DNA of 25,260 nt. It comes from Sphingobium sp. CCH11-B1 (GTDB lineage: Bacteria > Pseudomonadota > Alphaproteobacteria > Sphingomonadales > Sphingomonadaceae). The notes below the pieces were generated by a model, which had not been told where the DNA came from, ran no database searches, and saw only the letters and a list, made by a program, of their open reading frames with translations. This document shows positions 1-8,095 of this stretch, one piece after another. The stretch is taken from positions 1 to 25,260 of the forward strand of contig NZ_LSJY01000012.1 of NCBI RefSeq assembly GCF_001556865.1, given 5' to 3'. The translations under genes and the position numbers were made by a program. The stretch's first letter is position 1. Every line of letters begins with the position of its first letter.

Positions 1-10
1 GGAGGGGAGT

Positions 11-14
11 GGAG
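11..14 (+). promoter_or_regulatory. Ribosome binding site of gcvPA
   Basis: GGAG lies six bases before the ATG at 21. It favours that ATG over the in-frame GTG at 9, which would have only three bases between its own GGAGG and the start codon. The N-terminus beginning MRYLPLT at 21 is also the form usual for this family. Confidence 0.6.
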
Positions 15-20
15 AATGAC

Positions 21-1379
21 ATGCGTTATCTACCCCTTACCGACAGCGACCGGCAGGCGATGCTCTCTGTCATCGGCGCGTCTTCGATCGACGATCTGTT
101 CGTGGACGTCCCCGCCGAAGCGCGGCTGCCCGGCACCATCCCCGGCCTGCCGGACCATGCCAGCGAACTGGCGGTCGAACGCCACATGACCGCGCTCGCC
201 CGCCGGAACCTGTCGGCAGGGGAAGCGCCCTTCTTCCTGGGGGCAGGGGCTTATCGCCACCATGTGCCGGCCAGCGTCGATCATCTGATCCAGCGCGGCG
301 AGTTCCTGACCGCCTACACGCCCTATCAGCCGGAAATCGCGCAGGGCACGCTTCAGGTGCTGTTCGAATTCCAGACGCAGGTCGCGCGCCTGCTGGGCTG
401 CGATGTCGCCAACGCCTCCATGTATGACGGCTCGACCGCCTGCTGGGAAGCGATCGGCATGGCCCGCCGGGTCACGAAGCGCGCAAAGGCGCTGCTGTCG
501 TCGGGCCTTCATCCCCATTATGTCTCGGTCGCCCAGACCATGGCGAAATTCACCGGCGACACGCTGGTGCATGAAGCGCCGACGCTCGATGCCGCCACCG
601 ACATCGACGCGCTGATCGCAGGGATCGACAAGGATACGAGCTGCGTCGTCGTCCAATATCCCGACATCCTCGGCCGCATCGCGGACCTGACCCCGCTTGC
701 CGAGGCCGCCCACGCGGCCGGCGCGCTGCTGGTCGCGGTGGTGACGGAGCCGGTCGCGCTGGGGGCGTGTCAAGCGCCGGGCCATATGGGCGCCGACATC
801 GTCGTGGGCGAAGGCCAGTCGATCGGCGTCGGCCTCCAGTTCGGCGGCCCCTATCTCGGCCTTTTCGCGTGCAAGCAGAAATATGTCCGCCAGATGCCGG
901 GTCGCCTGTGCGGAGAGACGGTGGACGCTGCGGGCAAGCGCGGTTTCGTGCTGACGCTTTCCACCCGCGAACAGCATATCCGCCGGGAAAAGGCGACGTC
1001 CAACATCTGCACCAATTCGGGTCTCTGCGCGCTCGCGTTCAGCATCCACATGACGCTGCTGGGCGAAAAGGGGCTGCGCCAGCTCGCCGCGCTCAACCAT
1101 GGGCGCGCCGTCGAAGCGGCCGACCGGCTGGCGAAGGTGCCGGGGGTCACGCTGCTGAACGACATCTTCTTCAACGAATTCACGCTGATCCTGTCGAAGG
1201 ACGCGCGCGAGACCGTCCGCCGCCTGGCCGACCGGGATGTGCTGGCCGGCGTGTCGCTTGGCCGCCTCTTCCCGCACGCGCCACAACTGGGCCACGGCCT
1301 CGTCGTCGCGGTGACGGAGACGGTGACGGCGGAGGATATCGAAAGCTTTGCCAAGGCGCTTGAGGAGGAACTGGCATGA
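21..1379 (+). CDS. gcvPA: Glycine dehydrogenase (decarboxylating) subunit 1, P-protein alpha
   Basis: This is the N-terminal half of the split P-protein of the glycine cleavage system. With GcvPB it decarboxylates glycine and passes the aminomethyl group to lipoyl-GcvH in the cytoplasm. The protein is 452 residues, normal for the split form. It has a PLP-transferase fold typical of the family, including MYDGSTA near residue 135, GEGQSIG and FGGPYLG near 265-280, and [19 protein letters not shown] near 315. It lacks the PLP lysine, which is in GcvPB, as expected for this subunit. The start is the ATG at 21 with GGAG six bases upstream. The stop overlaps the gcvPB start as ATGA, so the two are probably translated together. 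gcvT and gcvH are not in the window and may lie just upstream. The family call is secure. Confidence 0.96.
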   Translation: MRYLPLTDSDRQAMLSVIGASSIDDLFVDVPAEARLPGTIPGLPDHASELAVERHMTALARRNLSAGEAPFFLGAGAYRHHVPASVDHLIQRGEFLTAYTPYQPEIAQGTLQVLFEFQTQVARLLGCDVANASMYDGSTACWEAIGMARRVTKRAKALLSSGLHPHYVSVAQTMAKFTGDTLVHEAPTLDAATDIDALIAGIDKDTSCVVVQYPDILGRIADLTPLAEAAHAAGALLVAVVTEPVALGACQAPGHMGADIVVGEGQSIGVGLQFGGPYLGLFACKQKYVRQMPGRLCGETVDAAGKRGFVLTLSTREQHIRREKATSNICTNSGLCALAFSIHMTLLGEKGLRQLAALNHGRAVEAADRLAKVPGVTLLNDIFFNEFTLILSKDARETVRRLADRDVLAGVSLGRLFPHAPQLGHGLVVAVTETVTAEDIESFAKALEEELA

Positions 1380-2950
1380 CCATGCTCAAGGAAGGCCGTC
1401 CCACCACCCCCGCGCCCGTCGCGGACGCGCATATGGCGCCCGGCACCGCCACCGGAAATCGCGCCCTGATGCTGGAGGAGAAGCTGATCTTCGAGATCGG
1501 TTCGAACGACACGACCGGCGTGGACTTCGACGCCGCGCCGCCGGTCGCCAGCCGGCTCGGCACTCTCGCCCGTACCGACGCCATCGGCCTTCCCGGCCTG
1601 TCGGAGCAGGAGACGGTCCGCCACTATACCCGGCTCAGCCGCCAGAATTACGCCATCGACCTGGGCCTGTTCCCGCTCGGCTCCTGCACGATGAAGCATA
1701 ATCCGCGCCTCAATGAGAAGATGGCCCGGCTGCCCGGCTTCGCGGACATCCATCCGCTGCAGCCGCAATCGACGGTGCAGGGCGCGCTCGCCGTCATCAA
1801 CCAGCTTGCCTTCTGGCTGATCGACCTCACCGGCATGCACGGCGTCGCGATGACGCCCAAGGCCGGCGCGCATGGCGAATTGTGCGGGCTGCTGTGCATT
1901 CGCGCGGCGCTGGAGGCGCGTGGCGACGCGCGCCAGGTGGTGCTGGTGCCCGAAAGCGCCCATGGCACCAATCCCGCCACGGCGGCCTTCTGCGGCTACA
2001 AGGTGGAGGATATTCCCGCCACCCCGGACGGCCGCGTCGATCTGGAAGCGCTGAAGGCGCGCCTCGGACCGGACGTCGCGGCGGTGATGATCACCAATCC
2101 CAACACCTGCGGGTTGTTCGAGCGCGACATGAAGGTCATTTCCGATGCGGTCCATGCCGCCGGGGCCTTCGTCTATTGCGACGGCGCGAACTTCAACGCC
2201 ATCGTCGGCCGGGTGCGCCCCGGCGACCTTGGCGTCGATGCCATGCACATCAACCTGCACAAGACCTTCTCCACCCCCCATGGCGGCGGCGGTCCCGGTT
2301 CCGGCCCGGTGGTGCTCAGCGAAGCGCTCGCCCCCTTCGGCCCGCTGCCCTACACCGCGCGCATGGCGGACGGCACGATCCACCTGATCGAGGAGGAGAA
2401 TGTCGGCGAGGAGATGCCGCAGAGCTTCGGCCGGATGAGCGCCTTCCACGGCCAGATGGGCATGTTCACGCGCGCCTTGACCTATATCCTCAGCCATGGC
2501 GCGGACGGCCTGCGGCAGGTGGCGGAGGACGCGGTCCTCAACGCCAACTATATCCTGCGCAGCCTGGACGACGTGCTGGACGCGCCGTTCGGCGGCAGCG
2601 GCCCCTGCATGCACGAGGCATTGTTCAGCGACAAGGGACTGGCCGAAGGCTTCACCACGCTCGACATCGCCAAGGGGCTGATCGACGAAGGTTTCCACCC
2701 GATGACCATGTATTTTCCGCTGGTGGTCCATGGCGCGATGCTGGTCGAACCGACCGAAACGGAGAGCAAGGCGGCGCTGGACCAGTTCATCCTGGCGCTG
2801 CGGAGCCTTGCGGAACGGGCCAAGGCGGGGGACGAGGCGCTGAAGGGCGCGCCCTATCACGCGCCGCGCCGCCGCCTGGACGAAACGCTGGCCGCGCGCA
2901 AACCGGTGCTGACCTGGAACGAGCCGGACCTGGCGCAGGCGGCGGAGTGA
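1376..2950 (+). CDS. gcvPB: Glycine dehydrogenase (decarboxylating) subunit 2, P-protein beta
   Basis: This is the PLP-binding half of the split glycine decarboxylase. The 524-residue protein carries SCTMKHNPR near residue 103, TPKAGAHGE near 160 and the PLP lysine, K296, in [20 protein letters not shown]. It forms the active P-protein with GcvPA. The start overlaps the gcvPA stop by four bases (ATGA), which suggests translational coupling and equal subunit amounts; a second in-frame ATG at 1382 is possible but less attractive. A bulged GC hairpin at 2973-2996 follows the stop and may end the transcript. Nothing is missing or broken. Confidence 0.96.
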   Translation: MTMLKEGRPTTPAPVADAHMAPGTATGNRALMLEEKLIFEIGSNDTTGVDFDAAPPVASRLGTLARTDAIGLPGLSEQETVRHYTRLSRQNYAIDLGLFPLGSCTMKHNPRLNEKMARLPGFADIHPLQPQSTVQGALAVINQLAFWLIDLTGMHGVAMTPKAGAHGELCGLLCIRAALEARGDARQVVLVPESAHGTNPATAAFCGYKVEDIPATPDGRVDLEALKARLGPDVAAVMITNPNTCGLFERDMKVISDAVHAAGAFVYCDGANFNAIVGRVRPGDLGVDAMHINLHKTFSTPHGGGGPGSGPVVLSEALAPFGPLPYTARMADGTIHLIEEENVGEEMPQSFGRMSAFHGQMGMFTRALTYILSHGADGLRQVAEDAVLNANYILRSLDDVLDAPFGGSGPCMHEALFSDKGLAEGFTTLDIAKGLIDEGFHPMTMYFPLVVHGAMLVEPTETESKAALDQFILALRSLAERAKAGDEALKGAPYHAPRRRLDETLAARKPVLTWNEPDLAQAAE

Positions 2951-2972
2951 CGCGCCGATGATGCGACGCGAG

Positions 2973-2996
2973 GGGTGGGGAGGCTGTTCTCCACCC
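2973..2996 (+). terminator. Possible weak terminator hairpin after gcvPB
   Basis: GGGTGG at 2973-2978 pairs with CCACCC at 2991-2996. A two-base bulge and a further AG/CT pairing close a six-base loop. No T tract follows, so intrinsic termination is doubtful; it may only slow read-through into the gene at 3080. The rest of the 129-base gap between genes shows nothing clear. Confidence 0.25.
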
Positions 2997-3079
2997 GTCG
3001 TCCGCGCGCCTGGCCCCGGTTTCCGCTGTCACGGGGATTGAAAGATCGCCGGTGCCCTGCGATGGCGGGCGGAGCAGTT

Positions 3080-3958
3080 ATGGCGAACCAGCTTTCCTCC
3101 CTCGTCACCGCGGAACTCGCCGGCCCGGCCGATCCGCGCGCCGCCGCCATGGCGGGCGCGCTGGCGGCCCGATACCCCAGCGCCGCGCGCGCCGTCCTGT
3201 TCTACGGCTCTTGCCTGCGCGAAGCCAATCTCGACGGGCTGATGCTCGATTTCTACCTGATCGTGTCGGATTACCGCGCGGCTTACGGCAAGAGCTGGCT
3301 GGCGAGGGCCAACCGCCTGATCCCGCCCAACGTCTTTCCGTTCGAACATCAGGGACTCATCGCCAAATATGCCGTCCTGTCCGAAGCGGACTTCGCGCGG
3401 CTGAACGGGCGGCAGGCGGACAATGTCTCGGTCTGGGCGCGTTTCGCCCAGCCTTCGCGCCTGCTTTGGGCGGCGGACGACCTCGCCCGCCGCCGCACGA
3501 TCACTGCTGTGGCGCAGGCCGCTCCCACGCTGCTTTCGCTCGCGCGGCCGATGGCGCAGGATGCGCAAGACGTGCTCGCCTTATGGAAGACCGGCTTTGG
3601 CCTCACTTATGATGCGGAATTGCGCGCGGAAAAGACAGGCCGCTCGCTGTCCATCGTGGACGCCGATCCCGACCGCTACCGCCGGTTCGGACAAGCGGCG
3701 CTGGCCGATGGCCTGCCGCCGTCGCCGCCCGACGCCCCCCTTGTCTGGCGCCGGCTCCAGCGCCGGGGCAAGCGATTGTCCGTCCTGCGCCTCGCCAAGG
3801 CGAGCTTCACCTATGCCGGGGGAATCGACTATCTTGCCTGGAAGATCAATCGCCATGCCGGCACGAAGATCGCCATACGTCCCTGGCAGCGGCGATGGCC
3901 GCTGATCGGCGCGCTCACTCTGCTGCCGCGGCTGTTCCGGAAAGGTGCGATCCGCTGA
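3080..3958 (+). CDS. Tam41-like putative nucleotidyltransferase (possible CDP-diacylglycerol synthase)
   Basis: This 292-residue protein has no sure bacterial name. I recognise a pattern like mitochondrial Tam41 (Mmp37), which makes CDP-diacylglycerol from phosphatidate and CTP. Seen here are YGS at 42-44 in a nucleotidyltransferase-like strand-turn, LDFYLIV at 56-62 with D57, KYAVLS at 96-101, W119 before a PSRLLW segment, and GLTYDAELR at 174-182 followed by SIVD and a conserved-looking tail. The Tam41 counterparts, from memory, are YGSG, IDFIF, KYGVVS, a W..LYLAGR.KP segment and LSY.GD.R followed by KV..IV, in the same order. There is no signal peptide or clear membrane helix, but the C-terminus is basic and could be amphipathic. 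ATG 3080 is preceded by GGAG at 3071-3074, which favours it over upstream in-frame starts. The last 44 bases overlap the convergent kinase gene. The family call is moderately sure; the activity is inference. Confidence 0.6.
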   Translation: MANQLSSLVTAELAGPADPRAAAMAGALAARYPSAARAVLFYGSCLREANLDGLMLDFYLIVSDYRAAYGKSWLARANRLIPPNVFPFEHQGLIAKYAVLSEADFARLNGRQADNVSVWARFAQPSRLLWAADDLARRRTITAVAQAAPTLLSLARPMAQDAQDVLALWKTGFGLTYDAELRAEKTGRSLSIVDADPDRYRRFGQAALADGLPPSPPDAPLVWRRLQRRGKRLSVLRLAKASFTYAGGIDYLAWKINRHAGTKIAIRPWQRRWPLIGALTLLPRLFRKGAIR

Positions 3959-5897
3959 GCGCCGTCGCCAGCGCCTGACCCAGCGCTGCCAGCGTGTAAG
4001 GCTTGCGCAGCACCACATGCCCCTGGAAATCGGCGCTTTCGCCGGTGTCGCCGGTATATCCGGTGACGAACAGCACCGGGATGTGCTGCAACGGGACGGG
4101 CAGGCTCTTCACCAGTTCCGGCCCGGTCATGTCGGGCATCAGCACATCGCTGACGATCAGTCCGATGTCGGGATTGTTGGTCAGCAGCCTGATCGCCTTG
4201 GACGGATGGTCGCAGGCGATCGGCAGATGGCCCAGTTCGCCCAGCGCCGCCATCGTCTGGTTGAGCACGCGCGGATCGTCCTCCACCACCAGGATGCGCG
4301 TGGGCGGATGGCGCACCGGCGTCTGGGCGAACGCCTCCTCCTGCTCGCCGACCGCCGCTTCCCTGGTCGAACGCGGCAAATACAGGTGGACGCTGCTGCC
4401 CTTGTCCGGCTCGGATTCGATGCGCACATCGCCTTCGCACTGGCGGACGAAGCCGAAAATCTGGCTGAGGCCAAGGCCCGTGCCCTTGCCCACGGGCTTG
4501 GTCGTGAAAAAGGGTTCGAACACCCGCGCCAGCACCTCTGGCGACATGCCGCATCCGTCGTCCGCGACGGTCAGAACGACATAGTCGCCCGCCGCGCAAT
4601 CGCCCACTTCCCCGGCCTTCAGCGTCGCCTGCGCGGTGGACAGCGTCAATCGCCCGCGTCCCTCCATCGCGTCCCGCGCGTTGACGCACAGGTTCAGGAT
4701 GGCATTTTCCATCTGGTGCCGGTCGACGAAGATGCGCCAGCCGCCCGCCGCCTGCGCGAACGTGACGATGATCTGGTCGCCGATCGCGCGGTCGATCAGG
4801 TCCGCCATGCCGGCCAGCAGCGCATCGGGATCGACCGCGCTGGGCAGCAGCGGTTCGGATCGCGCGAAGGCCAGCAGCCGGCGGGTCAGCGCAGATGCCC
4901 GGTTCGCGCCGTCCATGGCATTGTCGAGATGGCGTGTCGCTTCCACCGGCTTCAGCCGCAGGTTGCGCTTGGCCAGTTCGAGACCGCCCACGACCACGGC
5001 CAGCATATTGTTGAAATCATGTGCGATTCCGCCCGTAAGCTGGCCCACCGCGTCCATCTTCTGCATCTGGCGCAGATGGTCCTCGGCCGCCGCACGCTCC
5101 GCCGACTCGCGCTTGAGCTGTTCATAGGCGATGGACAGTTCGGCCGTGCGCTGCGCCACCGCGGCTTCCAGCCGGTCGGCGCGCTCTGCCTCCGCCTCCG
5201 CTGCCTGCCGCGCCTTGCGCCGTTCGCTATAGGCCGCATTGGCGAACCAGGCGGCGAACAGGACACAGATCAGCAGCACCAGCCCCAGCAGGCGGGAGGT
5301 GCGGCCGATCGTCTCGGTCCGGTCGCCCGCCAGCGTCACCGCCAGGCTGCGTTCGCGCAGACGGTCATTCTCCGCCTGGATGACCCGGTCGAGCAGGGCG
5401 GTGATCCGCCGCACGTCCCGAGACTTGCCGGCTTCGTGGAAGCGCGCGAGCGCCGCCATCTTCTGGTCGTAGGTGGTACGCAGCCCGATCTCGTTCAGCG
5501 TCTTGCCGCGTTGCTCGAAGGCGTAGCGCAGCGCCTCGACATTGCCGTTCTGCCAGTCCGACCCGCGCGTGGCGTAACCCAGTGCCTTGAGCTGGCTGCC
5601 CGCGCTGCGCCATTCATCCTGGAACAGGCGGCCGGTGTCGGGATCCAGGCTGATGACATAACGCGCCAGCGTCACTTCGGCGCGGGCGGTGCGCGCCTCG
5701 AACGCGCGGGCGAGCGCGATGATTTCGAAACTATGCTGCTGTTCGGCCAGCGCCCGCGCATGGTCGCGCGACGCATTGCTGGCAGTGTAGAGCAGAAGAC
5801 CGAGCGCCCCGACCAGCAGCACGGCAAGCAACAGCGGGACGGACCTTCGCGCGCGGGGGCGCCATCCTTGTTCCGGCTCTGGGTGAAGGTCGGCCAT
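3915..5897 (-). CDS. Membrane-bound hybrid sensor histidine kinase with CHASE3-like sensor and receiver domain
   Basis: This 660-residue signalling protein has a short cytoplasmic N-terminus and a first membrane helix at about 19-39. A helical extracytoplasmic segment at about 45-198 looks like a CHASE3 domain, and a second membrane helix follows at about 203-223. A coiled coil at about 225-280 leads to a HisKA-type dimerisation domain with phosphoacceptor H293 in IAHDFNNML. The ATPase domain has an N box near 397-410, DDGCGM at 446-451 and GKGTGLGL at 470-477. A C-terminal receiver domain starts with ILVVEDD and has phosphoacceptor D584 in VSDVLMPDM. The HDFNN H-box is typical of hybrid kinases such as CckA relatives. 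No separate response regulator or phosphotransfer protein lies beside it, so the partner is unknown. It sits downstream of spt on the same strand after an 83-base gap with no obvious terminator. Its stop lies inside the 3' end of the convergent Tam41-like gene. Confidence 0.9.
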   Translation of the reverse strand: MADLHPEPEQGWRPRARRSVPLLLAVLLVGALGLLLYTASNASRDHARALAEQQHSFEIIALARAFEARTARAEVTLARYVISLDPDTGRLFQDEWRSAGSQLKALGYATRGSDWQNGNVEALRYAFEQRGKTLNEIGLRTTYDQKMAALARFHEAGKSRDVRRITALLDRVIQAENDRLRERSLAVTLAGDRTETIGRTSRLLGLVLLICVLFAAWFANAAYSERRKARQAAEAEAERADRLEAAVAQRTAELSIAYEQLKRESAERAAAEDHLRQMQKMDAVGQLTGGIAHDFNNMLAVVVGGLELAKRNLRLKPVEATRHLDNAMDGANRASALTRRLLAFARSEPLLPSAVDPDALLAGMADLIDRAIGDQIIVTFAQAAGGWRIFVDRHQMENAILNLCVNARDAMEGRGRLTLSTAQATLKAGEVGDCAAGDYVVLTVADDGCGMSPEVLARVFEPFFTTKPVGKGTGLGLSQIFGFVRQCEGDVRIESEPDKGSSVHLYLPRSTREAAVGEQEEAFAQTPVRHPPTRILVVEDDPRVLNQTMAALGELGHLPIACDHPSKAIRLLTNNPDIGLIVSDVLMPDMTGPELVKSLPVPLQHIPVLFVTGYTGDTGESADFQGHVVLRKPYTLAALGQALATALSGSHLSGTAAAAE

Positions 5898-5980
5898 GGA
5901 CCGTTACACTATCCCAACAAGGGCTTTCGGGAAACAGGGCAGGCGCACCGTCCCTAACATGCCTTATCCAGCCTGAGCCT

Positions 5981-7243
5981 TCAGCCGATCGCGCCGGTCG
6001 CCTTGCCCGCCGCCTCGAACATGCCGATGATCTGTTCGACTTGCTCATCGCTATGTTCCGCGCACAGCGAACAGCGCAGCAGGAAGGTGCCGGCCGGCGT
6101 TGCGGGCGGGCGCGCCATGTTGACGTAGAGGCCCAGTTCCAGCAGCGTCTGCCACATCGCGACGGCTTGTGCCTGGTCGGTCAGGATGACCGCGATGATC
6201 GCCGACTGCGGCGTTTCCGTCCCCAGCTTGAAGCCAAGGTCGATGAGGCCCTTGTGCAGCCGCCGGCTGTTCTTCCACAGGTGCGCGCGCTTGTCGCCCG
6301 CATGCATCAGCTTGCGGATGCTCGTCGCGGCGGTGGCGACGACGCTGGGCGGCAAGGACGCGGTGAAGACATAGGGGCGGCAGACGAGGCGCAATATCTC
6401 GAACTTGGGGTGGTTCGATACGCAAAAGCCGCCAACGGTTCCGACCGACTTGGAGAAGGTGCCGACGACGAAGTCGACATCCCCCTCGACGCCCTGCTCC
6501 TCGTAAACGCCGCGGCCGTTCGCGCCGAAGAAGCCCATGCCGTGCGCTTCGTCCACCAGGATCATGCAATTGGCATGCTTGCGCACCGCCGCGACCATGG
6601 CGGGCAGGGGGGCGACGTCGCCCAGCATCGAATAGACGCCCTCCAGCACCACCAGCTTCAGCGCGTCGGCGGGAAGGCGGCTCAGCCGCTTGTCCAGATC
6701 CTCGACGCTGTTGTGGCGGAACCGCACGATCTCCGCGTCACCCAGGAAGCAGCCGTCATAGATGGAGGCGTGGCTGTCGGCGTCGAGCACGACATAGTCG
6801 CCCCTGCCGGCCAGCGTGGAAATGACGCCCAGGTTCGCCTGATAACCGGTCGAAAAGACCATGGCCGACGACGTGCCGTAAAATTCCTTGAGCGCGTCCT
6901 CGACTTGCCGGTGCCCCTGATAGGTGCCGTTGAGCAAGCGGCTGCCGGTGGTGCCCGCGCCAAAATCGTCCAGCGCCTTCTTGCCGGCCGCCACCACGTC
7001 CGGGTCGAACGTCATGCCCATATAGTTATAGGTGCCCAGCAGGATCGTATCCTTGCCCTTGATGACCGCCTGGGTGGGGGACTTGACCTCATCCATGACG
7101 ATGGCGAAGGGATCGCGCACGCCCGTCGCCAACAGCGCCTCGCGCTCCGTGATCAGGGCATCGAATTTGGAGAACAGGTCGCGCGCGGCCGGTGTTTCGG
7201 CGGGGGTGTGCGCGTCGTTCGCGGTTGCGGCTGCTTCGGTCAT
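5981..7243 (-). CDS. spt: Serine palmitoyltransferase
   Basis: This soluble PLP enzyme of the alpha-oxoamine synthase family condenses L-serine with a long-chain acyl thioester to 3-ketosphinganine, the first step of sphingolipid synthesis. At 420 residues it has the length of the Sphingomonas paucimobilis enzyme and follows its sequence closely from memory. The PLP lysine is K265 in GTFSKSVGTVGG. H158 in DADSHAS stacks on the cofactor, D231 and H234 are in LVDEAHGMG, and the arginine of the PPATPAGTFLLRCS stretch is expected to bind the substrate carboxylate. The start is ATG 7243, preceded by GAGGGA; an in-frame TTG 15 bases further up would overlap this ribosome binding site. The carrier protein gene lies upstream on the same strand, separated by a palindromic repeat. 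Sphingomonads use sphingolipids in place of lipopolysaccharide in the outer membrane, so this is a key envelope gene. Confidence 0.97.
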   Translation of the reverse strand: MTEAAATANDAHTPAETPAARDLFSKFDALITEREALLATGVRDPFAIVMDEVKSPTQAVIKGKDTILLGTYNYMGMTFDPDVVAAGKKALDDFGAGTTGSRLLNGTYQGHRQVEDALKEFYGTSSAMVFSTGYQANLGVISTLAGRGDYVVLDADSHASIYDGCFLGDAEIVRFRHNSVEDLDKRLSRLPADALKLVVLEGVYSMLGDVAPLPAMVAAVRKHANCMILVDEAHGMGFFGANGRGVYEEQGVEGDVDFVVGTFSKSVGTVGGFCVSNHPKFEILRLVCRPYVFTASLPPSVVATAATSIRKLMHAGDKRAHLWKNSRRLHKGLIDLGFKLGTETPQSAIIAVILTDQAQAVAMWQTLLELGLYVNMARPPATPAGTFLLRCSLCAEHSDEQVEQIIGMFEAAGKATGAIG

Positions 7244-7250
7244 ATATCTA

Positions 7251-7256
7251 TCCCTC
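7251..7256 (-). promoter_or_regulatory. Ribosome binding site of spt
   Basis: On the minus strand this reads GAGGGA, seven bases before the ATG at 7243. It decides the start, since a TTG start at 7258 would overlap the site. Confidence 0.65.
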
Positions 7257-7259
7257 AAC

Positions 7260-7375
7260 CCGTTCGTGCTGAATAGGGACTGAGCATGGCGAAGGCCCGT
7301 ATCGAAGCATTCGCGCCGGCCCCGTCCTTCGATACGCCGTTTCGACTTCGCTCAACGGCTACTCAGGACGAACGG
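7260..7375. repeat. Large imperfect palindromic repeat between acp and spt
   Basis: The outer arms are 7260-7276 and 7359-7375, ending in CCGTTCG and CGAACGG, and pair with about two mismatches over 17 bases. An inner perfect ten-base pair is CGTATCGAAG at 7298-7307 with CTTCGATACG at 7327-7336. The wording CTTCGATACG ... ACTCAGGACGAACGG is familiar to me as a dispersed intergenic (REP-like) element of sphingomonads. It fills nearly the whole gap between the acp stop side and the spt ribosome binding site, so it would be transcribed in any acp-spt message and could fold as a long hairpin. Confidence 0.75.
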
Positions 7376-7385
7376 TGTTTTGCAA

Positions 7386-7631
7386 TCAGGCGGCCTTGAG
7401 CTTCGCCACCGCGTCGACCAGCTGGCCCACGGTCTCGATCTCGGCCTGCATGTTCATGGTGATGATGATGTCGAACTCATCCTCGATGGCCGCGACGAAA
7501 TCCATCACCGTCAGGCTGTCCCATTCCAGATCGCCGGCGAAGCTGGTCTCTTCGGCAAGGTCGATCCCCTTCTTGTTGAAGGGTTCGATCTGGGCGGCGA
7601 CGCTATCGAAAATTGCGCTGCGATCCGTCAT
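7386..7631 (-). CDS. Acyl carrier protein, probably dedicated to sphingolipid synthesis
   Basis: This is an 81-residue phosphopantetheine carrier protein. The attachment site is S39 in LEWDSLTVMDF, in the DSL motif expected for carrier proteins. It is acidic, with four predicted helices and the usual length. Bacterial sphingolipid loci in Sphingomonas and Caulobacter carry a special carrier protein next to serine palmitoyltransferase that presents the acyl chain, and this gene sits directly upstream of spt on the same strand. Its sequence is unlike the housekeeping AcpP (no GADSLD), which supports a special role. ATG 7631 is chosen because MTDRSAIF gives normal carrier-protein length; upstream in-frame codons are basic and unlike the family. 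A weak GGAAAG lies 12 bases before it. The partner assignment is inferred from position. Confidence 0.88.
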   Translation of the reverse strand: MTDRSAIFDSVAAQIEPFNKKGIDLAEETSFAGDLEWDSLTVMDFVAAIEDEFDIIITMNMQAEIETVGQLVDAVAKLKAA

Positions 7632-7657
7632 TATCGTGAAAATCTTTCCGTCAAAGC

Positions 7658-7671
7658 GCGGCTTTTGCCGC
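7658..7671 (-). terminator. Short GC hairpin between the NDUFS4-like gene and acp
   Basis: GCGGC at 7658-7662 pairs with GCCGC at 7667-7671 around a four-base loop. It lies in the 118-base gap after the NDUFS4-like stop and 27 bases before the acp start. No strong T tract follows on the minus strand, so it may be a weak terminator or a leader hairpin of acp. I saw no convincing promoter in the gap. Confidence 0.2.
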
Positions 7672-7749
7672 CTCTCCCTGCCCTTTGGCAAGTGAATAAG
7701 GCGTCAATCGGGCAGCATCGCGCCCGAATATGTGGGCCGTGCCGCCGCG

Positions 7750-8028
7750 TCAGCGGAAATTATCGGCATAGGCCTGGATCTTCAACGTCTTGGGCGGGGT
7801 CGGGATGATCGCGTACGCGATGCCATACTTTTCCGCGTAGGCGACCGCCGCCTGCTGCGAGGGGAAGGTCAGCTTCACCTGGCTTTGCGTATCGCCGGAC
7901 CCGGTCCAGCCGGTGAGCGGATCGGGCTTGCGCGGCTCGCTCTGCACGAAGTCCAGCACCCATTTATGGGTCAGCGCCTTGCCCGATTGCATCGCGTTCT
8001 TCTGGATCTGGTAAATGCGCGCGGTCAT
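7750..8028 (-). CDS. NDUFS4-like complex I accessory subunit (ETC complex I subunit family)
   Basis: This 92-residue protein belongs to the family of mitochondrial NDUFS4 and its alphaproteobacterial homologues, an accessory subunit on the matrix or cytoplasmic arm of NADH:ubiquinone oxidoreductase. Typical features are the N-terminal ARIYQIQKNAMQSGKA, the central WVLDF, DPLTGWTGSGDTQSQVKL at about 36-53 and the C-terminal FPSQQAAVAYAEKYGIAYAI. The DPL.GW..S.DT....L.F pattern is the family hallmark. There is no signal peptide, as expected for a protein on the cytoplasmic side. ATG 8028 has GGAG nine bases upstream. It lies 56 bases downstream of hrpB on the same strand, with an inverted repeat across the hrpB stop. 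The nuo operon is not in the window, and standalone placement is usual for this gene. Confidence 0.9.
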   Translation of the reverse strand: MTARIYQIQKNAMQSGKALTHKWVLDFVQSEPRKPDPLTGWTGSGDTQSQVKLTFPSQQAAVAYAEKYGIAYAIIPTPPKTLKIQAYADNFR

Positions 8029-8079
8029 CGCGGGAGACTCCGGGTAAATCTTTGTGCTGCGTTGCACCAGCGTTCGCCG

Positions 8080-8095
8080 CCAAGTCAAGACTTGG
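8080..8095. repeat. Perfect 7-bp inverted repeat spanning the hrpB stop codon
   Basis: CCAAGTC at 8080-8086 and GACTTGG at 8089-8095 flank two bases. The hrpB stop (8085-8087) lies inside. The minus strand contains TTGACT here, which resembles a -35 box for the NDUFS4-like gene, but I see no good -10 at 16-18 bases. It could be a small operator or chance. Confidence 0.35.

Noticed and set aside
851..2860. A 669-residue minus-strand open frame opposite gcvPA/gcvPB
   Set aside because: It is antisense to two well-conserved genes and has low-complexity Arg/His-rich sequence.
2975..3079. An N-terminal extension of the Tam41-like protein from an upstream GTG
   Set aside because: The extension is basic and proline-rich with no family likeness, and GGAG five bases before ATG 3080 marks the start. 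A targeting peptide was considered but makes no sense in a bacterium.
3945..5957. A long open frame on the plus strand across the hybrid kinase gene
   Set aside because: The opposite frame encodes a complete, motif-rich kinase, while this one is rich in arginine, histidine and glutamine with no domain, as expected for an antisense shadow in GC-rich DNA.
8055..8095. A sigma-70 promoter with TTGACT on the minus strand for the NDUFS4-like gene
   Set aside because: The -35 box is good, but no acceptable -10 lies 16-18 bases downstream.
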